DNA of 64,000 nucleotides from Caldalkalibacillus mannanilyticus JCM 10596 (GCF_000615945.1 NZ_BAMO01000012.1:1-64000); one strand, 5' to 3'. Positions 19,072 to 27,219 are shown, numbered from the stretch's first letter. Numbers and translations are program-made. The notes: generated by a model from the sequence alone, not told the origin.

Positions 19072-20382
19072 ATGGTCACAATCAACTACCTATCACCAAG
19101 CAACTGTAACCCTGCAACGGGACCTATTAATGGCGAGATTTATGTACCGGGTTCTAAGAGCTATACAAATAGAGCCTTGATCATTGCTGCGTTAGCAAAG
19201 GGGACTTCTAAGTTAAAAGGAATTCTTAGAAGTGATGATTCTTATTGGTGCATTGATGCATTAAAACGATTAGGGATCCATATCGAAGTAGAGGGAGATA
19301 GTGTCATCATTCAAGGCTGCAATGGAAAATGGCCATCAAAAGAAGGAGAGCTATTTATCGGGGCAGCAGGGACGATCGCCCGCTTCTTACCAGGAGCTTT
19401 AGCAGTAGCGAAAGGTGGGAACTGGATGGTAGACGGAATTCCTCAATTGCGTGAGCGTCCACTAAAGCCGTTGATTGATGCACTTCGAGAATTAGGGGGA
19501 GAGATTGAATACCTAACCGATAATCCTGGCTTACCACTGAGAGTGCATGGAACAGGATTACAAGGAAAGAAGATACAGATCCCAGGAAACGTATCCAGTC
19601 AGTTCTTAAGTGGACTATTAATTGCTAGTGCGTATGCCGATGAGCCAGTTACAATTGAGGTCATAAATGGACTTGTTCAACCTGCGTATATTGGAATCAC
19701 ACTCCAATTAATGAAGCAGTTTGGAGCGAAAATTGAACACTCTGAGGACTATAGTCTGCTTACTGTATATCCTACGGGATATGAGGCGAAAGAAGTTGTC
19801 TTAGAAGCAGATGCTTCAACGGCATGCTATTTTCTATCTTTAGCTGCCTTAACCCAAGGGACAATCCGTGTCACAAATGTTGGGTACCATTCCTTTCAGC
19901 CAGATGCTAAATTCATTGACGTACTGGAGAAAATGGGCTGTACCGTTCAAAAAACGGACGAGTATTTAGAAGTGAAAGGACCTCAGCAGCTAAAAGGTGG
20001 CTTTGATGTTGATATGAAACCAATGTCTGACCAAGCTCTGACGATTGGAGCTTTAGCTCCATTTGCTGATGCTCCAATTCATGTTCATAATGTCGCCCAT
20101 ATTCGATCTCATGAGTCAGATCGTATCTCGGTGATCTGTCACTCCTTAAAAGCAATGGGGCTGCAAGTGGAGGAAAAGGAAGATGGGTTTACCATTTATC
20201 CTGGAGAATTACAGGGAACTACTTTAGATCCGCATGATGATCATCGTAATGCTATGGTATTTGGACTGCTAGGAACGAAGGTTCCTCATATTCATATCTT
20301 AGACCCTGGGTGTGTGTCGAAGACATGTCCGGCTTATTTTGAGGAGTTAAGGAAGCTAGGTCTTGATGTAGAATTAAAATAA
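19072..20382 (+). CDS. aroA: EPSP synthase (3-phosphoshikimate 1-carboxyvinyltransferase)
   Basis: AroA joins shikimate-3-phosphate and PEP. The ORF gives 436 residues with EIYVPGSKSYTNRALI, LRERPLKPLIDAL, the HESDRI loop and DPHDDHRNAM. It differs from the usual Bacillus AroA, which has GDKS, a GN-GT loop and ETDR; here the loop is GAAGTIARFL, with RF as in actinobacterial enzymes. The ATG at 19072 has no ribosome site. A TTG at 19043 has a perfect AAGGAG nine bases ahead but lies in another frame. One lost C at CCC (19110-19112) would join them and give the start SEHVSSRSPWSQS and then TVTPATGPINGE. The N terminus shown is therefore probably wrong. Confidence 0.9.
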   Translation: MVTINYLSPSNCNPATGPINGEIYVPGSKSYTNRALIIAALAKGTSKLKGILRSDDSYWCIDALKRLGIHIEVEGDSVIIQGCNGKWPSKEGELFIGAAGTIARFLPGALAVAKGGNWMVDGIPQLRERPLKPLIDALRELGGEIEYLTDNPGLPLRVHGTGLQGKKIQIPGNVSSQFLSGLLIASAYADEPVTIEVINGLVQPAYIGITLQLMKQFGAKIEHSEDYSLLTVYPTGYEAKEVVLEADASTACYFLSLAALTQGTIRVTNVGYHSFQPDAKFIDVLEKMGCTVQKTDEYLEVKGPQQLKGGFDVDMKPMSDQALTIGALAPFADAPIHVHNVAHIRSHESDRISVICHSLKAMGLQVEEKEDGFTIYPGELQGTTLDPHDDHRNAMVFGLLGTKVPHIHILDPGCVSKTCPAYFEELRKLGLDVELK

Positions 20383-20435
20383 ACAGGAATAAAACAGAAA
20401 AAAAATAAAAAAAATAAAAAAGTTAAAAATAATGG

Positions 20436-20463
20436 TTGACTTTGGCAGTGGAGAGGGTATAAT
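20436..20463 (+). promoter_or_regulatory. Strong sigma-A promoter with A-rich upstream element
   Basis: TTGACT at 20436-20441 and a perfect TATAAT at 20458-20463 have a 16-base spacer. About 40 bases of nearly pure A/T lie directly upstream (20395-20433), like an UP element. Such strength is usual for RNA genes or heavily expressed leaders. Confidence 0.82.
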
Positions 20464-20469
20464 AAAAGT

Positions 20470-20568
20470 ACAGTATGGTTTCTCTCCACTCCTATCCATA
20501 AATGATTCGACGTATTGTCGATCCGTATATTGTAAGCCTTTTCATAGGCTTGATATACGGTTTTTTTT
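20470..20568 (+). ncRNA. Candidate small RNA or attenuated leader
   Basis: From the strong promoter at 20436 a transcript of about 100 bases would end at a clear terminator. It has a pyrimidine-rich single-stranded stretch (UUUCUCUCCACUCCUAUCC, 20480-20497), a small TCGAC/GTCGA hairpin (20507-20521), and then a long terminator stem. In that stem CCGTATAT (20523-20530) pairs with ATATACGG (20553-20560) and AAGCCT pairs with AGGCTT, and eight T residues follow. The C/U-rich stretch could pair with Shine-Dalgarno sequences, as in known Bacillales sRNAs. It could instead be a leader for the sigma factor 230 bases downstream. I do not recognise a family. Confidence 0.6.
20523..20568 (+). terminator. 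Terminator of the small transcript
   Basis: A two-part stem of 8 bp (CCGTATAT/ATATACGG) and 6 bp (AAGCCT/AGGCTT) with small internal mismatches closes a TTTCAT loop and runs into eight T residues. Confidence 0.9.
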
Positions 20569-20798
20569 TATGCTTTTTGACTCTCTATTCATTTTAACTA
20601 GAAAAAGAAATCAAAATGGCAAAAAACGAATCTATTATGTTATGATAGTGTTGAGAAAAAGAAGAAAAAGTCTGCTTTTGTCGAATGACGATAAAATATT
20701 ACCATAAATTTTTTCAAGTAAGGTCGAAACAAATTTTTGAACCTAGCGTCTATTACTTTTAGAGAAATAGAAGCTGGGGAATGAATGGGGGTATAAAC

Positions 20799-21383
20799 AT
20801 GAATGATTCCCAGTTGATACGTGAAATCAAAGATGGTCGAATTGAGTTGTATTCACTTTTAATCGAACGGTATGAAAAAAAGATTCATTTATTTATTATG
20901 CATATGTTAAAACCATATGGCTATGAGGGTTTAGCTGAGGATTTGTGCCAAGAAACCTTCTACAAAGCCTATAAAAGCTTACAGTCTTTTCGTGATGTGG
21001 AAGCTACTTTCTCCACTTGGTTATATACGATTGCTCGTAATACGGTATTAAGTGAGCTTAGAAAAAGTAAGAATAAAGAACTGTTTTTGGAAGATAGTTA
21101 CTCTATTCCTAAAGTAGCACTAGAAAAACTTCCTGAACAAGAGCTGCTAAAAAACGAACGCGAGCACTTAGTCAGGCAAGCCATTAATAACCTGCCTGAA
21201 AAACAACGTTCTGCTTTGATTTTAAGAGAGTATGAACAATTAGATTATAAGGAAATTGCTCATATATTAGATGCCTCCGTTAGCTCGGTGAAATCATTGT
21301 TATTTAGAGGAAGAGCCAATGTCAAAACACAGCTGGAGTCTTATTTTGTTGATTATATAGCTATGGAGAGCAATAAAGGATGA
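20799..21383 (+). CDS. ECF-type RNA polymerase sigma factor
   Basis: The 194-residue protein has sigma region 2 (EDLCQETFYKAYKSLQSF, then FSTWLYTIARNTVLSELRK) and region 4 with a helix-turn-helix (LPEKQRSALILREYEQLDY, then EIAHILDASVSSVKSLLFRG). No region 3 is present, which places it in the ECF group. ATG 20799 is preferred over 20781 because GGGGGT precedes it at a better distance. The next gene encodes its likely anti-sigma factor. B. subtilis has no such pair between aroA and ypiA, so this is a local addition. Its trigger and targets are not evident. Confidence 0.9.
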   Translation: MNDSQLIREIKDGRIELYSLLIERYEKKIHLFIMHMLKPYGYEGLAEDLCQETFYKAYKSLQSFRDVEATFSTWLYTIARNTVLSELRKSKNKELFLEDSYSIPKVALEKLPEQELLKNEREHLVRQAINNLPEKQRSALILREYEQLDYKEIAHILDASVSSVKSLLFRGRANVKTQLESYFVDYIAMESNKG

Positions 21384-21391
21384 ATTGATGA

Positions 21392-22012
21392 ATGAGATGT
21401 GTAGAGGTGCAATCACTGACAGCTCAATATTATGCGGATCAAGTTGATGAGTATACACGAATACGAATTCACCACCATCTATCTCAATGTCCACACTGTA
21501 CGGAAGCTTATGAGATGTGGAAAAGAGGAGAAGAATATCTTTCATCGTTAGCTCAGGTTCCTTCCCCTACAGGGCAGCAATCCTTGAATCTGAAGCAGAG
21601 TGTGATGGGGAGAATCCAGCAGGAAGAAAAATGGGCAAATCCTGTCGTGAATCGTCCAACAAACAATGTGAAAAAGCCGAAGGTCATTTTTTCATTTTTT
21701 CTCTCCATGCTATTGATCCTTGTAATATTAGCCTCTGCTACTTTATTTATTCCGGAGCAAACGATTTCTACGGATTCTGTTACGCAGGTCAAGCTCCTTG
21801 ATGGTTTTGATATTAATAAGATTGTAATTAAGGATTCAGTCGGAGCCGAAACGGACTCAACCTCTATGAAATTCACAGTTGTATCCAGTTTGCAGGATCC
21901 CATTATTTATTCGTTACCTGTAGAAACCAATGAGCCTCCTTATGTCCTTATTTTAGCCGTGTTTAGCATTGTTTGTATTATTTTAGGTATGAGTTGGATA
22001 ACAAGAGTCTAA
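21392..22012 (+). CDS. Zinc-finger anti-sigma factor, membrane bound
   Basis: The 206-residue protein has the HxxxCxxC anti-sigma zinc motif in HHHLSQCPHC (about residues 27-36). A transmembrane segment at about 103-122 and a second near the C terminus (about 182-202) enclose a short external domain. Proteins of this type hold a partner ECF sigma factor at the membrane until a signal releases it. It starts nine bases after the sigma factor gene behind AAAGGATGA and ends at a terminator, so the two form a unit. Confidence 0.85.
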   Translation: MRCVEVQSLTAQYYADQVDEYTRIRIHHHLSQCPHCTEAYEMWKRGEEYLSSLAQVPSPTGQQSLNLKQSVMGRIQQEEKWANPVVNRPTNNVKKPKVIFSFFLSMLLILVILASATLFIPEQTISTDSVTQVKLLDGFDINKIVIKDSVGAETDSTSMKFTVVSSLQDPIIYSLPVETNEPPYVLILAVFSIVCIILGMSWITRV

Positions 22013-22027
22013 TACTATGAACAAAGG

Positions 22028-22050
22028 AGACTTCGAATGTGAAGTCTTTT
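22028..22050 (+). terminator. Terminator after the anti-sigma gene
   Basis: AGACTTC (22028-22034) pairs perfectly with GAAGTCT (22041-22047), followed by TTTT. Confidence 0.82.
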
Positions 22051-22119
22051 ATTGCATTAGTGGAGAAAACATAAGATATAAAATAGATTGTATCAATTGA
22101 AAGTTCAGGAGATGAAAAA

Positions 22120-23382
22120 ATGTTTGAAACTAAAATCGAACGCTATTTTGAAATGCTTGAAGCTGGGATGGTAGAGGATGCGTTACAGAAGCTAAAGAAA
22201 ATATGGGAGGACCCTTTTGTTTCTGATGATTTACTGTATACGATTGCAGAAAATCTACATCATTATGGTTTTGTACAAGAAGCGATTGAGATTGTTCAGG
22301 GATTACTAGTTAGGTATCCTGAAGAAAATGAATTAACGCTGTTTCTGGCAGAGTTATTTGTCGACGCTGGTCAGGAGGAAGAGGTTCTTTCTTTGTTACA
22401 TGAGATTCAGCCACAGGCTGAAGAGGACTATATTCGGGCGATATTGCTTTCCTCAGAAATTTATCTCATGCAAGGGCTATTTGAAGTAGCGGAGCATAAA
22501 ATCAAAGGCGCTCTTCGTTATTATCCAGATGAGAAAATCCTGCATTCTGCTCTAGGAGAGGTCTTTTATCAGCAGGAGAATTACTCTTTAGCGCTTCATA
22601 GCTTTCAAAGAGGGACTGAAATTTCAACTTATGCTAAGATGGCAGATTGTTATGCCCATGTGGGGCAATTTGAAGAAGCCTTAAGTTATTATGAAAAAGC
22701 GCTGTCTACTCAGCCAGATCAAGTCGATCTGCTATTTGGTTATGGGATTGTTGCTCATCAGCTCCAAGAATATGATAAAGCGATCGAGAAATTAGTAAAG
22801 GTGACTAGGCTTGATCCTTTTTACACTTCTGTGTACCCGGTGATTGTAGATAGCTATAGAAACACTAATCAAATAGATAAAGCTCTAGAATACGTGGAGC
22901 AGGGACTCAAATATGATCAATATAACCCCCATCTATTTTATATAAAAGGAGAAATCCATCATAAACTTGGTCAATTGAATGAGGCTATGCAGCAGTTCCT
23001 AAGATCGATAGAAATAGATGATACCTATCTCCCTTCACTTGAATCTCTAGTTGAAATTCATAAGGAAGAAGAGTCGTGGGAAGATGGAATTATTGTATTA
23101 CATAAGATGATCGATGTCATACCTGAGCGCGGAGATTTATATACGAAGCTGGGGCAACTCTATGAAGAAATAGAAGAATGGGCTAAGGCTGAAACTGCTT
23201 ACAGAGAAGCAATTCAGCTTGATGAAGAAGATGTAGAGGCGCTTAATAGACTTGCTTTTCTTCTTCGGGATGAAGGAAAGAGAGAAGAAGCCATCACATA
23301 TTGGAGAAAATCTCTTTCTATTATACCTGACCAATGGGAAATTGAAGAAATTCTTAGTGAGTACGATGCTAGGAAAGAATAG
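22120..23382 (+). CDS. ypiA: TPR-repeat protein YpiA
   Basis: This 420-residue protein is built of about ten tetratricopeptide repeats, seen as units such as GQFEEALSYYEKALSTQP and AKAETAYREAIQLDEE. Length, composition and place after aroA match YpiA of B. subtilis. TPR proteins act as scaffolds; the partner is unknown. It has no signal peptide or membrane segment, so it is cytoplasmic. A perfect inverted repeat follows the stop codon. Confidence 0.85.
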   Translation: MFETKIERYFEMLEAGMVEDALQKLKKIWEDPFVSDDLLYTIAENLHHYGFVQEAIEIVQGLLVRYPEENELTLFLAELFVDAGQEEEVLSLLHEIQPQAEEDYIRAILLSSEIYLMQGLFEVAEHKIKGALRYYPDEKILHSALGEVFYQQENYSLALHSFQRGTEISTYAKMADCYAHVGQFEEALSYYEKALSTQPDQVDLLFGYGIVAHQLQEYDKAIEKLVKVTRLDPFYTSVYPVIVDSYRNTNQIDKALEYVEQGLKYDQYNPHLFYIKGEIHHKLGQLNEAMQQFLRSIEIDDTYLPSLESLVEIHKEEESWEDGIIVLHKMIDVIPERGDLYTKLGQLYEEIEEWAKAETAYREAIQLDEEDVEALNRLAFLLRDEGKREEAITYWRKSLSIIPDQWEIEEILSEYDARKE

Positions 23383-23399
23383 ATAGGTATAACTTGATG

Positions 23400-23449
23400 A
23401 AAATCACCTCATAATGAGTAATAGGATTTCTGGAAAATGAGGTGATTTT
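23400..23449 (+). promoter_or_regulatory. Perfect 13-bp inverted repeat spanning a ribosome site
   Basis: AAAATCACCTCAT (23400-23412) is the exact reverse complement of ATGAGGTGATTTT (23437-23449), with a 24-base loop. The 3' arm holds AGGTGA, the ribosome site for the gene starting at 23455. It may be a terminator for ypiA (it ends in TTTT), a translation-blocking hairpin, or both. Confidence 0.7.
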
Positions 23450-23454
23450 GTGAT

Positions 23455-24552
23455 ATGAAGCTTTCAGAATATTTATTATATAGAGATATACAAGAATTAA
23501 GTCAAATGGCTTCTCTATACCGGTGTGATTGTAATGTCAATTCTAAATTAGAACTGGTTCAAAGTATTCATCATTCCATGATGAGCAAAAACGCTTACCC
23601 CAGCATATTAAAGGAATTAGATAAAAATGTACTGCATTTTTTGTTGTATATTTTATATCAAAATACATCGACGTTTAGTATAGATGAATTAATGGCAAAA
23701 GCGAAGTATGTACGCGATCAATTTCAATCAGAGGAATCACCTAGAACATGGATCACTCAGCTCCTCAAACGAGGATGGTTATTTCCTAGCTCTTCCAGGT
23801 TTCAAGTGCAGCTTGATATGGCAGATGATCTAAACAGATTGTTGAGGAGCCAGATAATGGACTATATCAAGCAAGAGTACCAGATTAGTACAAGGGCTGA
23901 ACTCGACCTTAGCTATCGAGATGAAGGAAAAGCTATTCAATATGATGTAGGGATCTTTTTGGCGCATATCGCTAAAGAACCGGTACCCATCACCGTCGAA
24001 GGAGTTATCCATAAAAGAAATCAGCAGCTTTTGCTAAAAAAGCTAAGTGTTGAAGAGGAATTAATTCTAGACAAGAGCTGGAGATTCGGCTATGGTAGAA
24101 GATTTCCTGCCTACCCCAATCGTTTCTCTCTTATTTATGATTTTTGTTTTGCTCAAAAATGGATTGAGGAAGAAGCGGGTGGCTATGTTACATTAAGTTA
24201 TTTAGGAGATAAAGCCTTAGAGCAGGAAGAGTGGAAGCTACCTTCTACCTTTAAAAGAATGGTGATGTTTTGGGTTAAGCTTTATAAACAGCCGATTCCA
24301 AGTCTCCCTTTCCTTATCTTATTAGTAAATGAGCTTACACAAGGAGAATGGATTGATACAATACAGCTTTTTAATGTAACAAAACCGTGGTTAAAGAAAT
24401 ATTATTATGATGAGATTGAAACGATCTATCGGGAAAGATTTTTACAAATGCTTGTTCACTTGGGGCTTTTGCATATGACAGTGGAAAAGCAAGGGCAGCC
24501 TGTATACTGTCGATTAAATCCGATCTTAATTGAAGAGATATTTAAGAGCTAA
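23455..24552 (+). CDS. Unknown protein, helicase-accessory-like
   Basis: I do not firmly recognise this 365-residue soluble protein. It is helical, begins LSEYLLYRDIQELSQMASLY, and has a segment like the N-terminal module found with XPB/Ssl2-type helicases and its stand-alone relatives in Bacillales (weak resemblance, from memory). It contains no Walker motif. It lies between ypiA and ypiB, where B. subtilis has no gene. Its ribosome site is inside the 13-bp hairpin just upstream. Function is open. Confidence 0.7.
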   Translation: MKLSEYLLYRDIQELSQMASLYRCDCNVNSKLELVQSIHHSMMSKNAYPSILKELDKNVLHFLLYILYQNTSTFSIDELMAKAKYVRDQFQSEESPRTWITQLLKRGWLFPSSSRFQVQLDMADDLNRLLRSQIMDYIKQEYQISTRAELDLSYRDEGKAIQYDVGIFLAHIAKEPVPITVEGVIHKRNQQLLLKKLSVEEELILDKSWRFGYGRRFPAYPNRFSLIYDFCFAQKWIEEEAGGYVTLSYLGDKALEQEEWKLPSTFKRMVMFWVKLYKQPIPSLPFLILLVNELTQGEWIDTIQLFNVTKPWLKKYYYDEIETIYRERFLQMLVHLGLLHMTVEKQGQPVYCRLNPILIEEIFKS

Positions 24553-24677
24553 AATTCATAAAATTATATTTTTAAAAATTGAGAAAAAAGCAGGGAATTT
24601 TTAAATCAACACGAATACAATATAGTAAAGACACGAAAGATCTTTCATTCACCTTGCAGTAAAAAGGAGGGGTGGGC

Positions 24678-25229
24678 ATGAGTCAGATTATCACAATTTC
24701 AGAAAAGAAAAAGTTCCTGCAATGGTTTCTTTCTAAGTATGAGCTTAAGAAAAGGGAATGCGCTTGGTTATTAACGTACCTCATGTCAGATGACGAATTA
24801 ATTGACAAAGTACGATTTGTTGACGAAACGAACTCCGATGATATTCGCTCTATGTTCATGTCTACCAAATGTGTACGGGGTAATGCTTTTCGATTTATTA
24901 AAGGCAAGTTAACTACTTCAGATGTCGAGAGAGCTTTTCATGATATTCGTTTGCATCCTGAAGAAGAGATCCTAATTACACTTTCGTTCCATCAGTCAGA
25001 ATCATGCTATGAATATGCGGCTGTACGGGAGGTTGATCCTATGGAGAGGTATAATGTTACTTCGAACAGTTGGTATAGTTTACTTGCAGAAATGGTTCTA
25101 GATGAGGCTATTGAAAGATTCCAAAAAGAAAGACTGTATCAACAGATTAATCAGTCATTAGAGGATAAGGACAAAGAAAGCTTTCTAAGATTAAGTCGTC
25201 GCTGGACAGAACTTCATACTGAAGAATAA
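24678..25229 (+). CDS. ypiB: YpiB, UPF0302 family protein
   Basis: The 183-residue protein matches YpiB over its length: KKKFLQWFLSKYELKKRECA, a central STKCVRGNAFRFIKGK, and the signature FHDIRLHPEEEI. The family is confined to Bacillales and has no known biochemical role. ATG 24678 is used because AAGGAGGGG fits it; a GTG at 24672 lies too close. It is followed by an unusual palindromic element and a terminator. Confidence 0.92.
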   Translation: MSQIITISEKKKFLQWFLSKYELKKRECAWLLTYLMSDDELIDKVRFVDETNSDDIRSMFMSTKCVRGNAFRFIKGKLTTSDVERAFHDIRLHPEEEILITLSFHQSESCYEYAAVREVDPMERYNVTSNSWYSLLAEMVLDEAIERFQKERLYQQINQSLEDKDKESFLRLSRRWTELHTEE

Positions 25230-25247
25230 TGAATCAATAAATAAGAG

Positions 25248-25320
25248 TTTATCCTGTTCTAACCATCGATAAGACTCCTCCTCTATAGAGGAAGATAACC
25301 GACGGCTAGAACCAGATAAA
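25248..25320. repeat. Imperfect palindromic intergenic element, copy A
   Basis: Positions 25248-25283 (starting TTTATCCTGTTCTAACC) are nearly the reverse complement of 25286-25320 (ending GGCTAGAACCAGATAAA), so the whole piece can fold into one long hairpin with a TATA loop. Its left half is 35 of 39 bases identical to copy B at 28070-28109. It lies between ypiB and its terminator. Confidence 0.75.
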
Positions 25321-25322
25321 GG

Positions 25323-25346
25323 CTCGGCAATCGCCGAGTTTTCTTT
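25323..25346 (+). terminator. Terminator after ypiB
   Basis: CTCGGC (25323-25328) pairs with GCCGAG (25333-25338) around AATC, followed by TTTTCTTT. Confidence 0.88.
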
Positions 25347-25431
25347 ATGTCAAGTTCAATTTTTTATAGTTTATAAGGAATAGAATCGTACACGGTAATA
25401 AAAGATATAATATAGAAAGTAGGCATCAATT

Positions 25432-25884
25432 ATGAAATGGGATATTCATTCGATTGAAAAATTTCTTGCAGCAAGAGAATACATAGATACTGCCTTAATA
25501 CCTATTGCGAAATTAGATATGGGTCCCACATGCAAGCAATCCGTAGAAAAGCTCAATACCCAGCTTAAAGTAGCTCAATACATTGAAGATCAGCTTCAGG
25601 GACGCTTAATGCTTTTTCCTCTGTATACCTATGTTAGACAAGCCAGTGGTTCAGCATTAACGGAACAGGTTTCGCTTTATACTGAGTATTTGTTAGAGCA
25701 TGGATTTCAGTATGTGGTATGGCTTGGGACTGAGGAGCAACGTGCTGAAATCAATAATCCTGCTGGAGAATGGCTTTTCCTCTCAGAACAAAATGAAACA
25801 AATCTAACTGAAGAAGCTGTTCAGATTAGGGGAGTGGCTGAGGAATTTTTACCAAATATCATGAATTTGTGGAAAAAAGGATAA
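25432..25884 (+). CDS. ypiF: YpiF, DUF2487 family protein
   Basis: The 150-residue cytoplasmic protein begins MKWDIHSIEKFLAAREYIDT and continues with TALIPIAKLDMG, the start typical of the YpiF/DUF2487 family. It lies directly ahead of qcrA, as in B. subtilis. No function is known. It is separated from qcrA by a 120-base gap that holds a good promoter, so it need not share the qcr transcript. Confidence 0.88.
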   Translation: MKWDIHSIEKFLAAREYIDTALIPIAKLDMGPTCKQSVEKLNTQLKVAQYIEDQLQGRLMLFPLYTYVRQASGSALTEQVSLYTEYLLEHGFQYVVWLGTEEQRAEINNPAGEWLFLSEQNETNLTEEAVQIRGVAEEFLPNIMNLWKKG

Positions 25885-25923
25885 AATATGAAATAAGTTT
25901 ACCTTTTTTTAGACATCCTATTC

Positions 25924-25952
25924 TTGACGTGACATGAAGATTGGACTATTAT
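25924..25952 (+). promoter_or_regulatory. Sigma-A promoter of qcrABC
   Basis: TTGACG (25924-25929) and TATTAT (25947-25952) are 17 bases apart. The leader to qcrA is about 70 bases long and includes a small GTCC/GGAC hairpin (25987-25999). Confidence 0.72.
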
Positions 25953-26027
25953 TGATATGTCCTAGTATATAATTATGTTATTCATGTCCGTAGAGGACTT
26001 ATTTTATTGTGTAGGGAGGTTAGACAA

Positions 26028-26543
26028 ATGAGTGAAAGAAAGCAACAAAGTGTATCAAGAAGACAGTTTCTGAACTACACTTTAATGGGAGTTGGCGGGT
26101 TCTTAGTGGCAGGAGTAACTACACCAATGTTAGGGTTTGCTATCGATCCTGCTTTAAGACCTGAAGCGGAACGTGATATGGTTGCTGTCGGAAATATGAA
26201 AGACTTTTCTGAAGAACCAAAACGCGTCGACTTTAAACTCCCTGTTCAAGATGGTTGGGCCAATTATGATGTTTCACTATCTGCATGGGTTACCAAGACA
26301 GGTCCGGCTTCAGTGCTAGCGCTTTCGCCAATCTGTAAACACTTGGGATGCACCGTCACTTGGGGAAGTGATAAGGCTCCCGCAGATCATTTCTATTGTC
26401 CGTGCCATGATGGGTTGTACACGAAGGATGGATCGAATGTACCTAATACACCGCCCAATGCTCCATTAGATGTGTATCAATATGTAGTTGAAGAGGACGG
26501 AACATTGAAGTTAGGAAAACCTGTTCCTCGAGAGGAGTTGTAG
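26028..26543 (+). CDS. qcrA: Menaquinol:cytochrome c reductase, Rieske iron-sulfur subunit
   Basis: QcrA carries the 2Fe-2S centre that takes electrons from menaquinol. The ligand boxes CKHLGC and CPCHDG are both present (about residues 104-128). The N terminus has a twin-arginine-type anchor, SRRQFLNYTLMGVGGFLVAG. Length is 171 residues. ATG 26028 follows GGGAGGT; a GTG at 26007 is upstream without a site. It heads qcrABC, transcribed from the promoter at 25924. Confidence 0.96.
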   Translation: MSERKQQSVSRRQFLNYTLMGVGGFLVAGVTTPMLGFAIDPALRPEAERDMVAVGNMKDFSEEPKRVDFKLPVQDGWANYDVSLSAWVTKTGPASVLALSPICKHLGCTVTWGSDKAPADHFYCPCHDGLYTKDGSNVPNTPPNAPLDVYQYVVEEDGTLKLGKPVPREEL

Positions 26544-26547
26544 AAAC

Positions 26548-27219
26548 GTGCTTAAAAAAATGTATGATTGGGTTGACGAACGAGTAGATATTACCCCGAT
26601 GTGGCGAGATATCGCAGACCATGAAGTACCTGAGCATGTTAACCCTGCTCATCACTTTTCAGCATTCGTATATTGCTTTGGCGGCTTGACCTTTTTTATT
26701 ACCGTCATTCAAATCCTATCAGGAATGTTTCTAACCATGTATTATGTACCTGATATTGTGAATGCTTGGGAATCTGTAAGATATTTACAGAATGAAGTGG
26801 CTTACGGTCAGATTGTTAGAGGGATGCATCACTGGGGTGCTAGCCTTGTTATCGTAATGATGTTCTTACATACCTTGAGGGTGTTTTTCCAAGGTGCTTA
26901 CAAGAAGCCGAGAGAACTTAACTGGGTTGTCGGTGTGTCTATTTTCGGAGTTATGTTAGGTTTAGGATTCACAGGATATCTTTTACCATGGGATATCAAA
27001 GCTTACTTCGCAACACAAGTAGGATTAGAAATTGCTGCCGGATTACCTTACATAGGGGATTTCGTCTATACTCTGCTTAATGGAGGCGACATCGTGGGAG
27101 CGCAAACATTAGCGCGTTTCTTTGCGATTCATGTTTTCTTCTTACCAGGGGCCCTTCTTGCTTTAATGGGGGCGCATTTCATTCTGATTCGTAAGCAAGG
27201 AATTTCTGGACCACTATAA
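26548..27219 (+). CDS. qcrB: Menaquinol:cytochrome c reductase, cytochrome b subunit
   Basis: This 223-residue b6-type cytochrome has four membrane helices. Heme-ligand histidines lie in RGMHHWGASLVIVMMFLHTL and FAIHVFFLPGALLALMGAHF. The Cys in AFVYCFGG matches the position that binds an extra heme covalently in b6-type proteins. The start is GTG with AGAGGAG 10 bases ahead. It pairs with QcrA and QcrC in the membrane complex. Confidence 0.96.
   Translation: MLKKMYDWVDERVDITPMWRDIADHEVPEHVNPAHHFSAFVYCFGGLTFFITVIQILSGMFLTMYYVPDIVNAWESVRYLQNEVAYGQIVRGMHHWGASLVIVMMFLHTLRVFFQGAYKKPRELNWVVGVSIFGVMLGLGFTGYLLPWDIKAYFATQVGLEIAAGLPYIGDFVYTLLNGGDIVGAQTLARFFAIHVFFLPGALLALMGAHFILIRKQGISGPL

Noticed and set aside
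20432-20707. 91-codon ORF on the + strand after aroA
   Set aside because: It spans the promoter, the small-RNA region and a terminator, has no ribosome site, and its predicted product looks random.
21517-21903. Overlapping ORFs on both strands inside the anti-sigma gene
   Set aside because: The anti-sigma frame has a clear zinc motif and membrane helices; the others are shadows.
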